Shown: positions 35,614 to 45,864, numbered from the stretch's first letter. The stretch: 64,000 nt of DNA from a bacterium F11 (GCA_002176905.1 MSYE01000193.1:26448-90447), one strand, 5' to 3'. Program-made: numbers and translations. Notes: generated by a model from the letters alone, not told the origin.

Positions 35614-38600
35614 TTATTTGATTAACACGATTTTAAAAATGCGGGAGATGTCCTTATGTTTGAGGTGGACAAAGTATAGGTTACTGGCCACAAGGCGCTG
35701 GAATCCGTTACTGAAATTCCAAGATACAACCCCCTTATCCACAACCCCAAAATCATGAACAAGGCCCTGGCGTGAGGTAATCTTTACACTGGTCCCCATA
35801 GGGATTTGGGAGATGGTCACTTCTCTTGGGCCGGCCTTCCAGGTGACAACCCTCGGAGACAGATTGATGGAATCCAAATGGTTTCCCAAATTCGAGGGGG
35901 CGCCCAAAGACGGAGAAGGTTCTGGCGTTGGTTGAGGTCTGGGTTGGTTAGGAGGTCCAGGCGGCGTTGGAGGGAGGCTACCAGGAGAGTCTGATTGGAC
36001 CGCTCCCGGCACACATAAATGAGCAGGACGATTTATGCTATAAAAATCTGTTGTCAACTCCGTCGGACAAGGGGTCATCATTCTGAAGGCATGGCTTCCA
36101 GGAGATAAACGGAAGTCGTTTATCTCTGGGTTCACAAACAAAGGATTACGATCGACATTTCCCTGAGCATAAGGTTTTCGGTTGAATTCATCGACATTGA
36201 TTCTCTCCCAATTTTTCGAGCTGCTAAAGCTATTCACAACGAGGGGGTTGCCATCAAAGTTGCGAAAAATATTGTTTTCCCAGTGGTTTCCCCAACCCCT
36301 ATTCTTGTCGATTTGCCAAAGATAAATATGAAGGGGACTGCCATAATACGCACCATTCGATCGAGAATTCCCACCACCAAAAACAATGTTGTTAAAAATA
36401 TGATTATTCGCAATTAAATCCCCCCGTTCTTTGTTTGCGCTTCCAGGGGGGTGCCCCACATAAATGCCAAGGGTGCCACCTCGGTAAATGGTGTTATTAA
36501 AGATGCGATTATTTTTTGCAGGCATTAGTTTCTTTTGGCTGAGGTCAATGCCAAGGGAGATGGCAATCGAATCCAGCCCCCCTTTATTGATAAAAATATT
36601 GCTGTAGACATCAATGTAATTAGAGCTTTGGACTTCTAGACCATTTCCACTCAGGCCCCTTCCTGCAGGAAATAAATTCCAGCCTGAGAACACATTGCCA
36701 GAAATAACGCTGTGCATAGTATTGGAGACAGCCATTCCCGTATGAAAGTCGTTGGTAATTTCATTTTTCTGTATGGTGATTTGTTTCGATTTTTGAATGG
36801 AAAATCCTTGCTGACCACAGCGTTCAGACCTTGAATATTCGATGACGATTTCACGGCAAGATTCACAGTGGAACCCGTCCCCGGAAAACTTGTCGAATTC
36901 AAGACCGACTTCCATGTCTGTACACCTAAAAAAGGAGCCCCGAACAAGGCTGTTTTTTGTCCCAATAAATCCCAGCCCTTGACCCAAAGTTTCTTTTTTC
37001 TCTTTATTCTTTGTTCCAACGGGAAACCGGTTTCCATACCCGACGTCACCCAATCCCTGGAAATCTCGGAAAGTGCAATTAAGAACTTCTTCATCAGAGC
37101 CTGTGATGCCGACGAGAAAATGGCTGAAAAGCCGATCTCCCGACGGAAGGGTTCTGTTCCCCACAAATTCGAGTGATTCCAAGGTGATGTAGTCCGCTTC
37201 GATAAAAAACAACCACTCATCATCATAGGCACCGCCCCGGATAATCACGTCCTCATCTGGGTAGGCGGAGATCGTTATCCGTTTCCCCCCTTCCCCCGAA
37301 TGCTTGATGAAAAGTGTTGGTTCAATGGTGTAATCTCCACCGCGGATATAGACGGTATCTCCGGGTTTAACGCGTTCAATCTCCCTATCGGATTCGTGAA
37401 GCGCCTGCACACTGCACCAAGGGGAGGTGGAGCTCAACGCCCATGCCCGACCCTCCTTGCTTTGGGGAAGGGGATCCTGACAGTTCGCGTTGTTCTGATC
37501 GATAAAGAGAATGTTTTGGTTATTCTCCGGTGCCAACCCCAGGGGATCAGAATCTTCAGGGGGCGATGGAGGAGGTGGTGGTGGCGGATTGATTTCCAAA
37601 TCAGCTTGAATTGCGCCCGCGCTGCAATGGGTTCGGGGACGCTTCGTCCCATAATAATCTGTCGTCAACTCTTTGGGGCAATTTTCAACCATTCCAATGG
37701 CGGGACTCCCTGGTTGTAAATGGAAATCGTTACCTTCCGGATCCACAAACAACGGGTTGGCATTAACATTCCCAGTGGCATAGGATAATTCATTGAACTG
37801 GTCGATGGTGTAATTTTCCCAGATTTCTGAATCTGAAAGAGAGTCTACGACCAGTGGGGCCCCATCGACATCGCCAAAGATATTGTTTTCCCAGTGATTC
37901 CCCCACCCTTCGTTTTCATCGATCTTCCAGAGAAGAATACTGAGGGGGCTGTTATTGGTGACGACATCCTGACCATGGTCCCGCACGCCATAAACGATAT
38001 TGTTGAAAATCTGGTTATTCGCCATAAAGTTGGCCTGTTCCGAGCGTGCACTTGAGGCAAAATGCCCCACATAAATGCCACGGGTCCCATCTCGATAGAT
38101 GGTGTTATTGAAAATACGATTATTATCTGTTCGGGTTTGGGTGCTATCGGAGGCGTTTATGCCCATGGAAATGGCAATTGACCTTATTTCGCCTTTGTTG
38201 ACGAAGATATTGTTATAAACATCGACGTGATGAGCACTTTGTATTTGAAGGCCATTGCCAGTTTTGCGACTTGCAGCGGGATAGAGATTCCAATCAGAAA
38301 CCCAATTGTTACGTATGACGCTATTATTGACACCCGAAAATGAGATGGCTGTATGGAAATCGTTTGTGATCTCATTGTTCTGGACTGTTATATGGCTTGC
38401 ATCTAAAAAGAGCATCCCTGTATGGCCACAACGTTCAGACCTTGAATACTCAACGACAACATCGTCACAATGCTCACATAAAAATCCCTCTCCGGTAAAT
38501 CGATCAAATTCAAGACCCACTTCCGATTCTGTGCATCTAAAAAAGGAATCCCGAACGAGGCTGTTTTTTGTCCCAACAAATCCCAGCGCTCGGCCCCATT

Positions 38601-41600
38601 TTTCTTTACTCTCCTTATTAATTGTTCCTTTAGGGAACCGGTTCCCATGCGCGGTATCATCCATTCCCTGATTATCTCGAAACGTGCAATTGAGAACCTC
38701 CTCATGGGAACCCGTCATGCGCACCAACAGAGGGGCATACACCCGATCTCCCGATGATAATGTTCTATTTCCCACAAATTCGAGCGAATCAAGCGTAATG
38801 TAATCGGCATCAACGTAAAACAACCACTCCCATTTATCAGCGCCTCCCCGAATAATCACGTTCTCATCTTGGTAGTTCTGATCTGGGTCGTTCTTATCTT
38901 TGTAAGCGCTGATTGTTATTCGTTTTCCCTCTTCCCCCGAATGTTTGATTAAAAGTGTCGGTTCAATGGTGTAATCTCCACCGCGGATATAGACGGTATC
39001 TCCGGGTTTAACGCGTTCAATCCCCGAAAAGGATTCGTGAAGCGCCTGCACACTACACCACGGAGAGGTGGAACTCAACGCCCACGCCCGACCTACTGTG
39101 CTTTGGGGATGGGGATCCTGGCAATTTTCGTTGTTCTGATCGATAAAGAGAATGTTTTCGTTATTCTCGGGAGCCAAACCCTGAGGATCAGAATCTTCGG
39201 GGGGCAAAGGAGGAGGAGGGGGGTCTCCATTTTCATCGAATTGAATAGCTCCCGGCATACAAATATTGTCCAAGGGAACATCTTCAAGGAAATCTTCCGT
39301 AATTTCAGGGGGACAATGGGACGACATCAAAAGGACGGGGCTATCCGACTTTATGCGGAAATCCCCATTTTCCGGATCCACCATAGAGGGATCCACATCT
39401 CTGTTGGCCCGCGCGTAGGGTTTCCGATTGAATTCCTCAATGCTCATCTTATTCCAATGCCACTGCGCGCCGCCCTCTCGGCTGGTTACCACGGACGGAT
39501 TCCCATCCGTTTGGCGCAAAACGTTATTTTCAAACCGATTCCCCCAGCCGTTATTTGGTCCGATCTCCCATAAAAGAACACTGAGCGGATGATTATAATA
39601 ATCCACATCGGGGTTGTAGGTCCAAACACCATAAATAATGTTATTGAAAATGTAGTTGCGGGCGATAAAGTTATCTTCTCTGGCAAGGGCACTGGAGGTA
39701 AAATGTCCGACATAAATCCCCCGGGTCCCGCCTCGGTAGATGGTATTGTTGAAAATCCGATTGTCATTGGCTGACCCATCGGGGTCACCATTTAAGTTGG
39801 CATCAATGCCGAGGGCAATGGCAATGGAATTGTAATCTCCCTTGTTAACAAAAATATTTTTGTAGATGTCGTTATCGTTGGAGCTTTGAATTTGAAGCCC
39901 ATTCCCCCCCAAGCCAGCCTCACTGGGAAAGATATTCCAGTCATAAATATAATTATTGCGAACCACGCTGTTGTTGGTCTTATAAAGGGAGATGCCTGTG
40001 TGGAAATCGTTTGTAATCTCGTTATTTTGGACAGTGATGCGTTCCGATTCGCGGATGGACATGCCTTGGTGGCCACATCGCTCGGTTCTGGAATCCTCAA
40101 TTAAAATATCTTCACAGCCTTCACAAAAAAATCCTTCTCCGGTAAATCGATCAAATTCAAGACCCACTTCCGATTCTGTGCATCGGAAAAAAGAACCCCG
40201 AACGAGGCTGTTTTTTGTCCCAACAAATCCCAGCGCTCGGCCCCATTTTTCTTGACTCTCCTTATTAATTGTTCCTTTAGGGAACCGGTTTCCATGGGCG
40301 GTATCATCCATTCCCTGGTTATCTCGAAACGTGCAATTGAGAACCTCCTCATGGGAACCCGTCATGCGCACCAACAAAGGCGCATACACCCGATCTCCTG
40401 ATGGAAATGTTCGATTCCCCACAAATTCGAGCGAATCTAGCGTAATGTAATCGGCATCAACGTAAAACAACCACTCCCATTTATCAGCGCCACCCCGAAT
40501 AATCACGTTCTCATCTTGGTAGTTCTGATCTGGGTCGTTCTTATCTTTGTAAGCGCTGATTGTTATTCGTTTCCCCTCTTCCCCCGAATGTTTGATCATC
40601 AATGTCGGTTCAATGGTGTAATCTCCACCGCGGATATAGACGGTATCTCCGGGTTTGACCCGTTCAATCCCCAAATAGGATTCGTGAAGCGCTTGCACAC
40701 TACACCACGGAGAGGTGGAGCTCAACGCCCACGCCCGCCCTTCCTTGCTTTGGGGATGGGGATCCAGGCAATCTTCGTTGTTCTGATCAATAAAGAGAAT
40801 ATTTTGGTTATTCTCAGGAGCCAAACCTTGAGGATCAGAATCTTGAGGAGGCGGAATTGGAAAGATTTCCAAATCGGCTTGAATGGCTCCCGCGCTGCAT
40901 TTGGCTGGGGGACGCTCCATTCCATAATAATCTGTCGTCAGCTCTTCGGGGCAAAACCGAGCCATCCAAAGGCCGGGACTCCCCCGTTTTAAATGGAAGT
41001 CGTTTGCTTCCGGATCCACAAACAATGGGTCGGCAGCCACATTTCTCGTGGCATAGGGTTTTTCATTGAACTGATCGATAGTGGATATTTCCCAGATTTC
41101 TGAATCTGAGAGAGAGTTTATGACCCGTGGGGATCCATCGATATGGCCAAAGATATTGTATTCCCAGCGGTTCCCCCACCCTTTGTTATCATCGATCTTC
41201 CAGAGACGAATACTGAGGGGGCTGTTATTGGTGGCGACATCCTGACCATCGTCCCACACGCCATAAACAATATTGTTGAAAATCTGGTTATTCGCTGTAA
41301 AGTTGGCGGGTTCCAATTCTTCTTCCAATTCTTCGTTTGAGGCGAACTGCCCCACATAAATTCCACTGGTCCCGCCCCGATAGATGGTGTTGTTGAAGAT
41401 ACGGTTATGATCGGTCCGGGTCTGGGTGCGGTCGGAGGCGTCTATGCCCAGGGCAATGGCAATGGAATTTAATTCGCCTTTGTTGACGAAGATATTGTTG
41501 TAGACATCGATGTGGTGGGCACTTTGTATGTGAAGGCCATTGCCCATCTCGCCACTTTTACTGGGATAGAGATTCCAATCAGAAACCCAATTGTTACGCA

Positions 41601-42546
41601 TGACGCTGTTTTCGACACCCGAGAATGAGATAGCGGTATGGAAATCGTTTGTGATCTCATTGTTCTGGACTGTTATACTGCTTGACTCTAAGAAGAGCAT
41701 TCCCGTATCGCCACAACGTTCAGATCTCGAATTTTCAACGACAACATCGTCACAGTTTTGACAGAAAAACCCCTTTCCGGCAAATCGATCCGATTCAAGG
41801 CCCGCTTCCGATTCTGTGCATCTGAAAAAGGAATCCCGAACAACGCTGTTCGTCGTATTGACAAATCCCAGCGCCCGGCCCTCTTTTTCTTTTTCTTCTT
41901 TATTAAATGTTCCGTCAGGGTACCGGTTCCCATACGCGGCATCATCCATTCCTTGGTTATCTCGAAACGTGCAGTTGAGAACCTCCTCATGGGACCCCGT
42001 CATCTTGACGAGCAGCGGCGCATACACCAGACCTGACACCGAAAATACTCTATTTCCCACAAACTCGAGAGAATCCAACGTGATGTAATCGGCATCAATG
42101 TGAACCAACCACTCCCATTCATGGGCCCCTCCCCGAATGATCACTTTCTCATATGAGTAGTTCTCATCTGGGTAAGCGCTGATCGTAATCCGTTTCCCCT
42201 CTTCCCCCGAATGCTTGATCGTGAATGTGGGTTGAACGTTATAGTCCCCCCCACGAATATAGACGGTGTCTCCTGGTTTAACCCGTTGAATTCCCATATG
42301 GGGTTCCAGAAGGCCCCGAAGGCTGCACCAGGGTGTGGCGGGGTTCAACGCCCACGTGCGGCCTCTTGGGCTATAGGAATTGGGATCTTCACAATTCTCG
42401 TTCTCTGGATCGATAAAGAGAATATGCTGGTTATCCTCCGGAGCCAAGCCCAGGGGATCAGAATCAGTCCGAGCCTCACATGGAACAATGACCATAAAAG
42501 CCAGAACAAACAGGAAAACAGATTGTAATAACGGTGTAATTTTCAC
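35614..42546 (-). CDS. Giant secreted protein: four tandem right-handed beta-helix domains
   Basis: 2310 residues: signal peptide (about 1-26), then four repeats beginning at residues 28, 569, 1118 and 1665, each opening with DSDP(L/Q)GLAPE and holding a parallel beta-helix of the pectate-lyase/NosD type (ITLDSLEFVGNR, NQIFNNIVYGV, NRIFNNTIYRGG). A Pro-rich linker (PPGPPNQPRPQPTPEP) leads to a C-terminal FlgD-Ig-like domain (LVASNLYFVHLKHKDISRIF). The repeats are highly similar, with repeat 3 a mosaic of 2 and 1. Probably a surface or exported polysaccharide-binding or degrading protein; no catalytic site is proven. Confidence 0.9.
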   Translation of the reverse strand: MKITPLLQSVFLFVLAFMVIVPCEARTDSDPLGLAPEDNQHILFIDPENENCEDPNSYSPRGRTWALNPATPWCSLRGLLEPHMGIQRVKPGDTVYIRGGDYNVQPTFTIKHSGEEGKRITISAYPDENYSYEKVIIRGGAHEWEWLVHIDADYITLDSLEFVGNRVFSVSGLVYAPLLVKMTGSHEEVLNCTFRDNQGMDDAAYGNRYPDGTFNKEEKEKEGRALGFVNTTNSVVRDSFFRCTESEAGLESDRFAGKGFFCQNCDDVVVENSRSERCGDTGMLFLESSSITVQNNEITNDFHTAISFSGVENSVMRNNWVSDWNLYPSKSGEMGNGLHIQSAHHIDVYNNIFVNKGELNSIAIALGIDASDRTQTRTDHNRIFNNTIYRGGTSGIYVGQFASNEELEEELEPANFTANNQIFNNIVYGVWDDGQDVATNNSPLSIRLWKIDDNKGWGNRWEYNIFGHIDGSPRVINSLSDSEIWEISTIDQFNEKPYATRNVAADPLFVDPEANDFHLKRGSPGLWMARFCPEELTTDYYGMERPPAKCSAGAIQADLEIFPIPPPQDSDPQGLAPENNQNILFIDQNNEDCLDPHPQSKEGRAWALSSTSPWCSVQALHESYLGIERVKPGDTVYIRGGDYTIEPTLMIKHSGEEGKRITISAYKDKNDPDQNYQDENVIIRGGADKWEWLFYVDADYITLDSLEFVGNRTFPSGDRVYAPLLVRMTGSHEEVLNCTFRDNQGMDDTAHGNRFPKGTINKESQEKWGRALGFVGTKNSLVRGSFFRCTESEVGLEFDRFTGEGFFCEGCEDILIEDSRTERCGHQGMSIRESERITVQNNEITNDFHTGISLYKTNNSVVRNNYIYDWNIFPSEAGLGGNGLQIQSSNDNDIYKNIFVNKGDYNSIAIALGIDANLNGDPDGSANDNRIFNNTIYRGGTRGIYVGHFTSSALAREDNFIARNYIFNNIIYGVWTYNPDVDYYNHPLSVLLWEIGPNNGWGNRFENNVLRQTDGNPSVVTSREGGAQWHWNKMSIEEFNRKPYARANRDVDPSMVDPENGDFRIKSDSPVLLMSSHCPPEITEDFLEDVPLDNICMPGAIQFDENGDPPPPPLPPEDSDPQGLAPENNENILFIDQNNENCQDPHPQSTVGRAWALSSTSPWCSVQALHESFSGIERVKPGDTVYIRGGDYTIEPTLLIKHSGEEGKRITISAYKDKNDPDQNYQDENVIIRGGADKWEWLFYVDADYITLDSLEFVGNRTLSSGDRVYAPLLVRMTGSHEEVLNCTFRDNQGMDDTAHGNRFPKGTINKESKEKWGRALGFVGTKNSLVRDSFFRCTESEVGLEFDRFTGEGFLCEHCDDVVVEYSRSERCGHTGMLFLDASHITVQNNEITNDFHTAISFSGVNNSVIRNNWVSDWNLYPAASRKTGNGLQIQSAHHVDVYNNIFVNKGEIRSIAISMGINASDSTQTRTDNNRIFNNTIYRDGTRGIYVGHFASSARSEQANFMANNQIFNNIVYGVRDHGQDVVTNNSPLSILLWKIDENEGWGNHWENNIFGDVDGAPLVVDSLSDSEIWENYTIDQFNELSYATGNVNANPLFVDPEGNDFHLQPGSPAIGMVENCPKELTTDYYGTKRPRTHCSAGAIQADLEINPPPPPPPSPPEDSDPLGLAPENNQNILFIDQNNANCQDPLPQSKEGRAWALSSTSPWCSVQALHESDREIERVKPGDTVYIRGGDYTIEPTLFIKHSGEGGKRITISAYPDEDVIIRGGAYDDEWLFFIEADYITLESLEFVGNRTLPSGDRLFSHFLVGITGSDEEVLNCTFRDFQGLGDVGYGNRFPVGTKNKEKKETLGQGLGFIGTKNSLVRGSFFRCTDMEVGLEFDKFSGDGFHCESCREIVIEYSRSERCGQQGFSIQKSKQITIQKNEITNDFHTGMAVSNTMHSVISGNVFSGWNLFPAGRGLSGNGLEVQSSNYIDVYSNIFINKGGLDSIAISLGIDLSQKKLMPAKNNRIFNNTIYRGGTLGIYVGHPPGSANKERGDLIANNHIFNNIVFGGGNSRSNGAYYGSPLHIYLWQIDKNRGWGNHWENNIFRNFDGNPLVVNSFSSSKNWERINVDEFNRKPYAQGNVDRNPLFVNPEINDFRLSPGSHAFRMMTPCPTELTTDFYSINRPAHLCVPGAVQSDSPGSLPPTPPGPPNQPRPQPTPEPSPSLGAPSNLGNHLDSINLSPRVVTWKAGPREVTISQIPMGTSVKITSRQGLVHDFGVVDKGVVSWNFSNGFQRLVASNLYFVHLKHKDISRIFKIVLIK

Positions 42547-42618
42547 GGTTTAATTTCACCAAGGGAGAGGGGGAGGGGAAAGAGAGGTTTTCCGTCGACA
42601 ATAATAGCATATGTCAAG

Positions 42619-42773
42619 AAGGGGTCAAGTCTTGACCGGTGACAGGTCGAAGGATCTGTGGGATAAAAAAGAACCCAGAGTCCCTCACCCTCGTCGGATC
42701 AAAAGAAACCGGGTTCGTTTTTGGTTAACCTATATTGGTAAAAGGGTGAACCGCGCACTTGTCAAGACCCCTT
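42619..42773 (+). mobile_element. MITE/REP element, copy 2
   Basis: Starts AAGGGGTCAAGTCTTGAC like the other copies; the right end reads GTCAAGACCCCTT, missing five bases of the inverted repeat, so it is slightly decayed. It lies between the beta-helix gene start and the RRM gene terminator. The interior matches copies 1 and 3. Confidence 0.85.
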
Positions 42774-42794
42774 GCGACTTACGAGATCTTACGA

Positions 42795-42830
42795 TAAAAA
42801 ACCCCCCTTCGATTTAACCGAAGGAGGGTT
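42795..42830 (-). terminator. Intrinsic terminator of the RRM gene
   Basis: Read on the minus strand, CCCTCCTTCG pairs with CGAAGGGGGG (one G-T pair) around loop GTTAAAT and is followed by TTTTTT. It lies about 35 bp after the RRM stop codon. The plus-strand version also ends in TTTT, so it may work both ways. Confidence 0.85.
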
Positions 42831-42863
42831 TTAACGTTTTTGTTTCTGTGTTCGCTGGTTAAA

Positions 42864-43175
42864 TTACCAGTTTTTATTGAAGCTGCCACCCGAGCGATTC
42901 CGGCTAAATTCTCCGCCGGATCTTTTTTCTCTGGGTCTGGCTTCATTCACAGTCAGGTTACGTCCGTTCATTTCACAATTGTTAAACGACTCAATAGCCG
43001 CTGTTGCTTCACTGTCATTACTCATCTCAACAAAACCAAAACCTTTGGATTGTTTGCTGAATTTGTCAGTTATTAACGTGGCGCTAACCACTTGCCCCTT
43101 GCTTGTGAACAGGTTGTTAAGTTGGTCTTCCGTTGTGCTAAAAGGAAGATTTCCAACATACAGTCTTTTACTCAT
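42864..43175 (-). CDS. RRM-type RNA-binding protein
   Basis: 103 residues. Single RNA-recognition motif with RNP2 LYVGNLPF near the N-terminus and RNP1 KGFGFVEM in the middle, followed by a basic Gly/Ser/Arg tail (RSGGEFSRNRSGGSFNK), the layout of bacterial single-RRM proteins often induced by cold or stress. Ribosome site AAGGAG upstream of ATG. A terminator-like hairpin sits in its leader (43202-43240), suggesting attenuation or self-control. Confidence 0.93.
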   Translation of the reverse strand: MSKRLYVGNLPFSTTEDQLNNLFTSKGQVVSATLITDKFSKQSKGFGFVEMSNDSEATAAIESFNNCEMNGRNLTVNEARPREKRSGGEFSRNRSGGSFNKNW

Positions 43176-43201
43176 TTTATTTCTCCTTAATTTTGTGGGC
43201 C

Positions 43202-43240
43202 AAAAAAAAAGACCGCAAAGTCAAATCACTCTGCGGTCTA
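43202..43240 (-). promoter_or_regulatory. Terminator hairpin in the RRM gene leader (attenuator)
   Basis: On the minus strand AGACCGCAGAG and CTTTGCGGTCT form a stem of 10-11 pairs followed by a run of nine T, 25 bases before the RRM ATG. As the gene lies immediately downstream, this fits a leader attenuator or the end of a short leader RNA. Confidence 0.75.
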
Positions 43241-43409
43241 ACTACGTTTTCTATATTAAACGGCTTTGGTCTACAAATTGACTAACAGAAGTATAGTATC
43301 AAACCATCTGGGCAATAGCAAACATGCTCACTATCAACAACAGTTAAGGCCCCGGCTGCAAGTAAAGCCGTTCTCCACGCTCTGGGTCAATCTGTGTTTA
43401 GAAGTCGGA

Positions 43410-45233
43410 TCATTTTAACACCTTAGTTATATCCGGATAAAATTCGGCGGTTTTATTCTTCAAATATCCCAAAATCTCTTTTGAATATTTTAGACCCCTG
43501 ATATGCTTTGCCACTTCCCTCGCATCGTTAAGCTCTAAGCTTTTGACGATATCTTTAACAATAGGGATGTAGGAAGGGACCATGCTGAAGTCTCTTAAAC
43601 CCAGGCCGAGCAGCAATATAACGTAATACGGATTAGCCGCCATTTCTCCACACAAACTGACCGGCTTTCCCAAAAGGTTGGCTTTTTCAATGATCTCACC
43701 AATGACAGACACAACAGCCGGATGATGAAAGGTATAAAAGGGGGCGACCCGTGGATTGTTCCGGTCCACGGCCAACATATGCTGCGTCAGGTCATTTGTT
43801 CCAATAGAAACAAAATCCACTTCGCGCGCAATGTCATTGAAGCACGTGACCGCCGCCGGCACTTCAATCATGGCCCCACAGGGAATCCGGTCATCAAACT
43901 CCAAGCCCTCTCTGGCCAAATCTTCTTTGCATGAGGAAATGTACTCTTTGGCTTTAACAATGTCATAGTAAGAAGTTACCATCGGGAAAAGAATCTGGGC
44001 CTGCCCCCAATGGGCGGCCCTTAAAATGGCCCTAATTTGGGATTTAAAAACGCGGGGCATATCAAAGGATATTTTAAGAGAGCGCCATCCAAGGAAGGGA
44101 TTCAGCTGCTGCGGAATAGCAAAATAGGGCAGGAATTTATCTCCCCCAATATCCAATGTCCGGAAAACCGTTGGCTTCCCTGGAAATCGAGTCAGAATCC
44201 CTTTGTAAATTTCAAATTGTTCCTCCTCGGTTGGAAACGCGGAATGAACATAAAAGATGAACTCTGTTCGAAAGAGCCCGATGCCATCGGCGCCGTTGGA
44301 TGTGGCTTGACCGATGTCTACTTCCGTGCAGCAATTGGCGCCGATTTGGACCTTGACGCCATCTCTTGTCTTCGTTTCTTCGTGGGCCGCCTTAACAACC
44401 TTACTCTTATACGCTTCGAACTCTTTGATTGTGTGTTGATACGCGGTCAATATATCTTGCGGTGGGTTGATAAAAACTGTCCCGGCATGACCATCAATCA
44501 AAATTAGGTCGCCGTCTTCTACCTTTTCTGCCATTTCACTGGCCAATCCAACAGCCGGAATTCCGTAAGATCTTGCCAGGATTGTGGCGTGAGACCCAAG
44601 TCCGCCAATTTTGGTCACAAGACCTTTAATTTTCTGTTCTGATGAAGGCGGGATAATGGAAGGATGCACCACATCGGTGACGAGGATTCGCTCCGCCGCT
44701 TTCTCAAGAACGGCTTTGGCTTGAGGAGTCTGGATGTAATCTTTCAGCTTAGTGAAAACATCCCGGATATCCATAAATTTATCTTTGAAATAGGGACTTT
44801 GAATTTTGTTGAAATTGGTTTCAGTTTGATCGAGGATATGATCAATGGCCTGGTTCATTCCTACTTTTTTCCCTCGGATTGTTTTAACAATACTATCAAT
44901 CAACTCCATATCTTCAAGAACTTGTGATTGGAATTCAAAAATAGCGCTTTCCGCCTCGCCAATATCAGCGGCTACTTGCTTTTGGAGGTAAAGAAGTTCT
45001 TCTTTTATAATGGAAATTGTGTTGGTAAACCGCTCAACTTCGACTTCGATATCACCGGTGATTATTCCGTCTCGTATATGAGCCGGTTTCTTCGGATGCA
45101 AAAGAAGGGCTTCTCCAAAAGCCACCCCCGGCGTGAGGGCAAATCCATTATGGGTTGAGACGGAGGCTTCCTTTTTTATTGATTTGGTTGGTGCAAGAAA
45201 GGGGAACTTTATTTTAAGAGGTGAGTTGGCCAT
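43410..45233 (-). CDS. ptsI: Phosphoenolpyruvate-protein phosphotransferase (PTS enzyme I)
   Basis: 607 residues. The N-terminal phosphohistidine domain has the active-site phrase GGLGSHATILARS with His215; the PEP-binding domain contains FRTLDIGGDKF, GAMIEVPAAV and the catalytic Cys in VSLCGEMAANP. Transfers phosphate from PEP to HPr. The usual neighbour HPr (ptsH) is not in this window, so it may serve a regulatory PTS. Its ATG with GGGAGG lies inside the end of the sigma-factor gene (25-bp overlap), an unusual coupling. Confidence 0.93.
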   Translation of the reverse strand: MANSPLKIKFPFLAPTKSIKKEASVSTHNGFALTPGVAFGEALLLHPKKPAHIRDGIITGDIEVEVERFTNTISIIKEELLYLQKQVAADIGEAESAIFEFQSQVLEDMELIDSIVKTIRGKKVGMNQAIDHILDQTETNFNKIQSPYFKDKFMDIRDVFTKLKDYIQTPQAKAVLEKAAERILVTDVVHPSIIPPSSEQKIKGLVTKIGGLGSHATILARSYGIPAVGLASEMAEKVEDGDLILIDGHAGTVFINPPQDILTAYQHTIKEFEAYKSKVVKAAHEETKTRDGVKVQIGANCCTEVDIGQATSNGADGIGLFRTEFIFYVHSAFPTEEEQFEIYKGILTRFPGKPTVFRTLDIGGDKFLPYFAIPQQLNPFLGWRSLKISFDMPRVFKSQIRAILRAAHWGQAQILFPMVTSYYDIVKAKEYISSCKEDLAREGLEFDDRIPCGAMIEVPAAVTCFNDIAREVDFVSIGTNDLTQHMLAVDRNNPRVAPFYTFHHPAVVSVIGEIIEKANLLGKPVSLCGEMAANPYYVILLLGLGLRDFSMVPSYIPIVKDIVKSLELNDAREVAKHIRGLKYSKEILGYLKNKTAEFYPDITKVLK

Positions 45234-45820
45234 AAAACCTCCCGACCGATAGGCTCAACCAGATTATCCCATAACGCTTTTTGAAAATAGTAGCGTCCCT
45301 CATTGAGCCTTGACCGGACCGTTTCAATAGAAATGTTCAATGCCAAGGCGGCGTCCTCGCATGACAATTCTTGCATATCAACCATAATTACCGCCTCGCG
45401 AAAACCGTTGGACAAACTTTTCAATGCATTGAGAATATTTTTTTCGGATAACGTCGCCATCAGATTCTTGGTAAGGTTTTCTTGTTGTTGCGCAAAAGTA
45501 TCAACCAGTTTATTGTAAACATAAAAATCCTTCCGCAGCTTGGTGGTGACAATGTTCGGATTGGATTTCTCTTGAATACGATTATAATTGAGCATGGCTT
45601 CACTGGTCATAATCCGATAAAGCCAGGCTCGGATATTTGTCCCGCGCTCAAATTGGTGAAAAGCGCTCCACGCTTTTGCGAAGGTTTCTTCTGTCAAGGT
45701 CTCCGCCTCAACCAGGGATTGAGTCAGGCGAAACGTGGCCGAAAAAATATCGTCCATGAAGGGGTAAATGGTTTCTTGGAATTCTTTGCGTTTGGATATT
45801 TTTTCTTCAATTAGACACAT
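45209..45820 (-). CDS. ECF-like RNA polymerase sigma factor
   Basis: 203 residues. Region 2 is visible as LTEETFAKAWSAFHQFERGTNIRAWLYRIMTSEAMLNYNR, and region 4 as LSNGFREAVIMVDMQELSCEDAALALNISIETVRSRLNEGR. This is the compact ECF layout with no domain fusion. No anti-sigma factor is adjacent. It overlaps ptsI by 25 bp, so both are translated from one message. Ribosome site GAGGTGA before the ATG. Confidence 0.9.
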   Translation of the reverse strand: MCLIEEKISKRKEFQETIYPFMDDIFSATFRLTQSLVEAETLTEETFAKAWSAFHQFERGTNIRAWLYRIMTSEAMLNYNRIQEKSNPNIVTTKLRKDFYVYNKLVDTFAQQQENLTKNLMATLSEKNILNALKSLSNGFREAVIMVDMQELSCEDAALALNISIETVRSRLNEGRYYFQKALWDNLVEPIGREVLWPTHLLK

Positions 45821-45864
45821 ATTGAATAGTCACCTCGGTACTTTTTTCTTTTTGTCCAGCGGGA

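Noticed and set aside
35614..42546. Regularly repeated DNA resembling a CRISPR or satellite array
   Set aside because: The repeats are about 1.6 kb and encode beta-helix domains in one long frame; there are no short repeat-spacer units.
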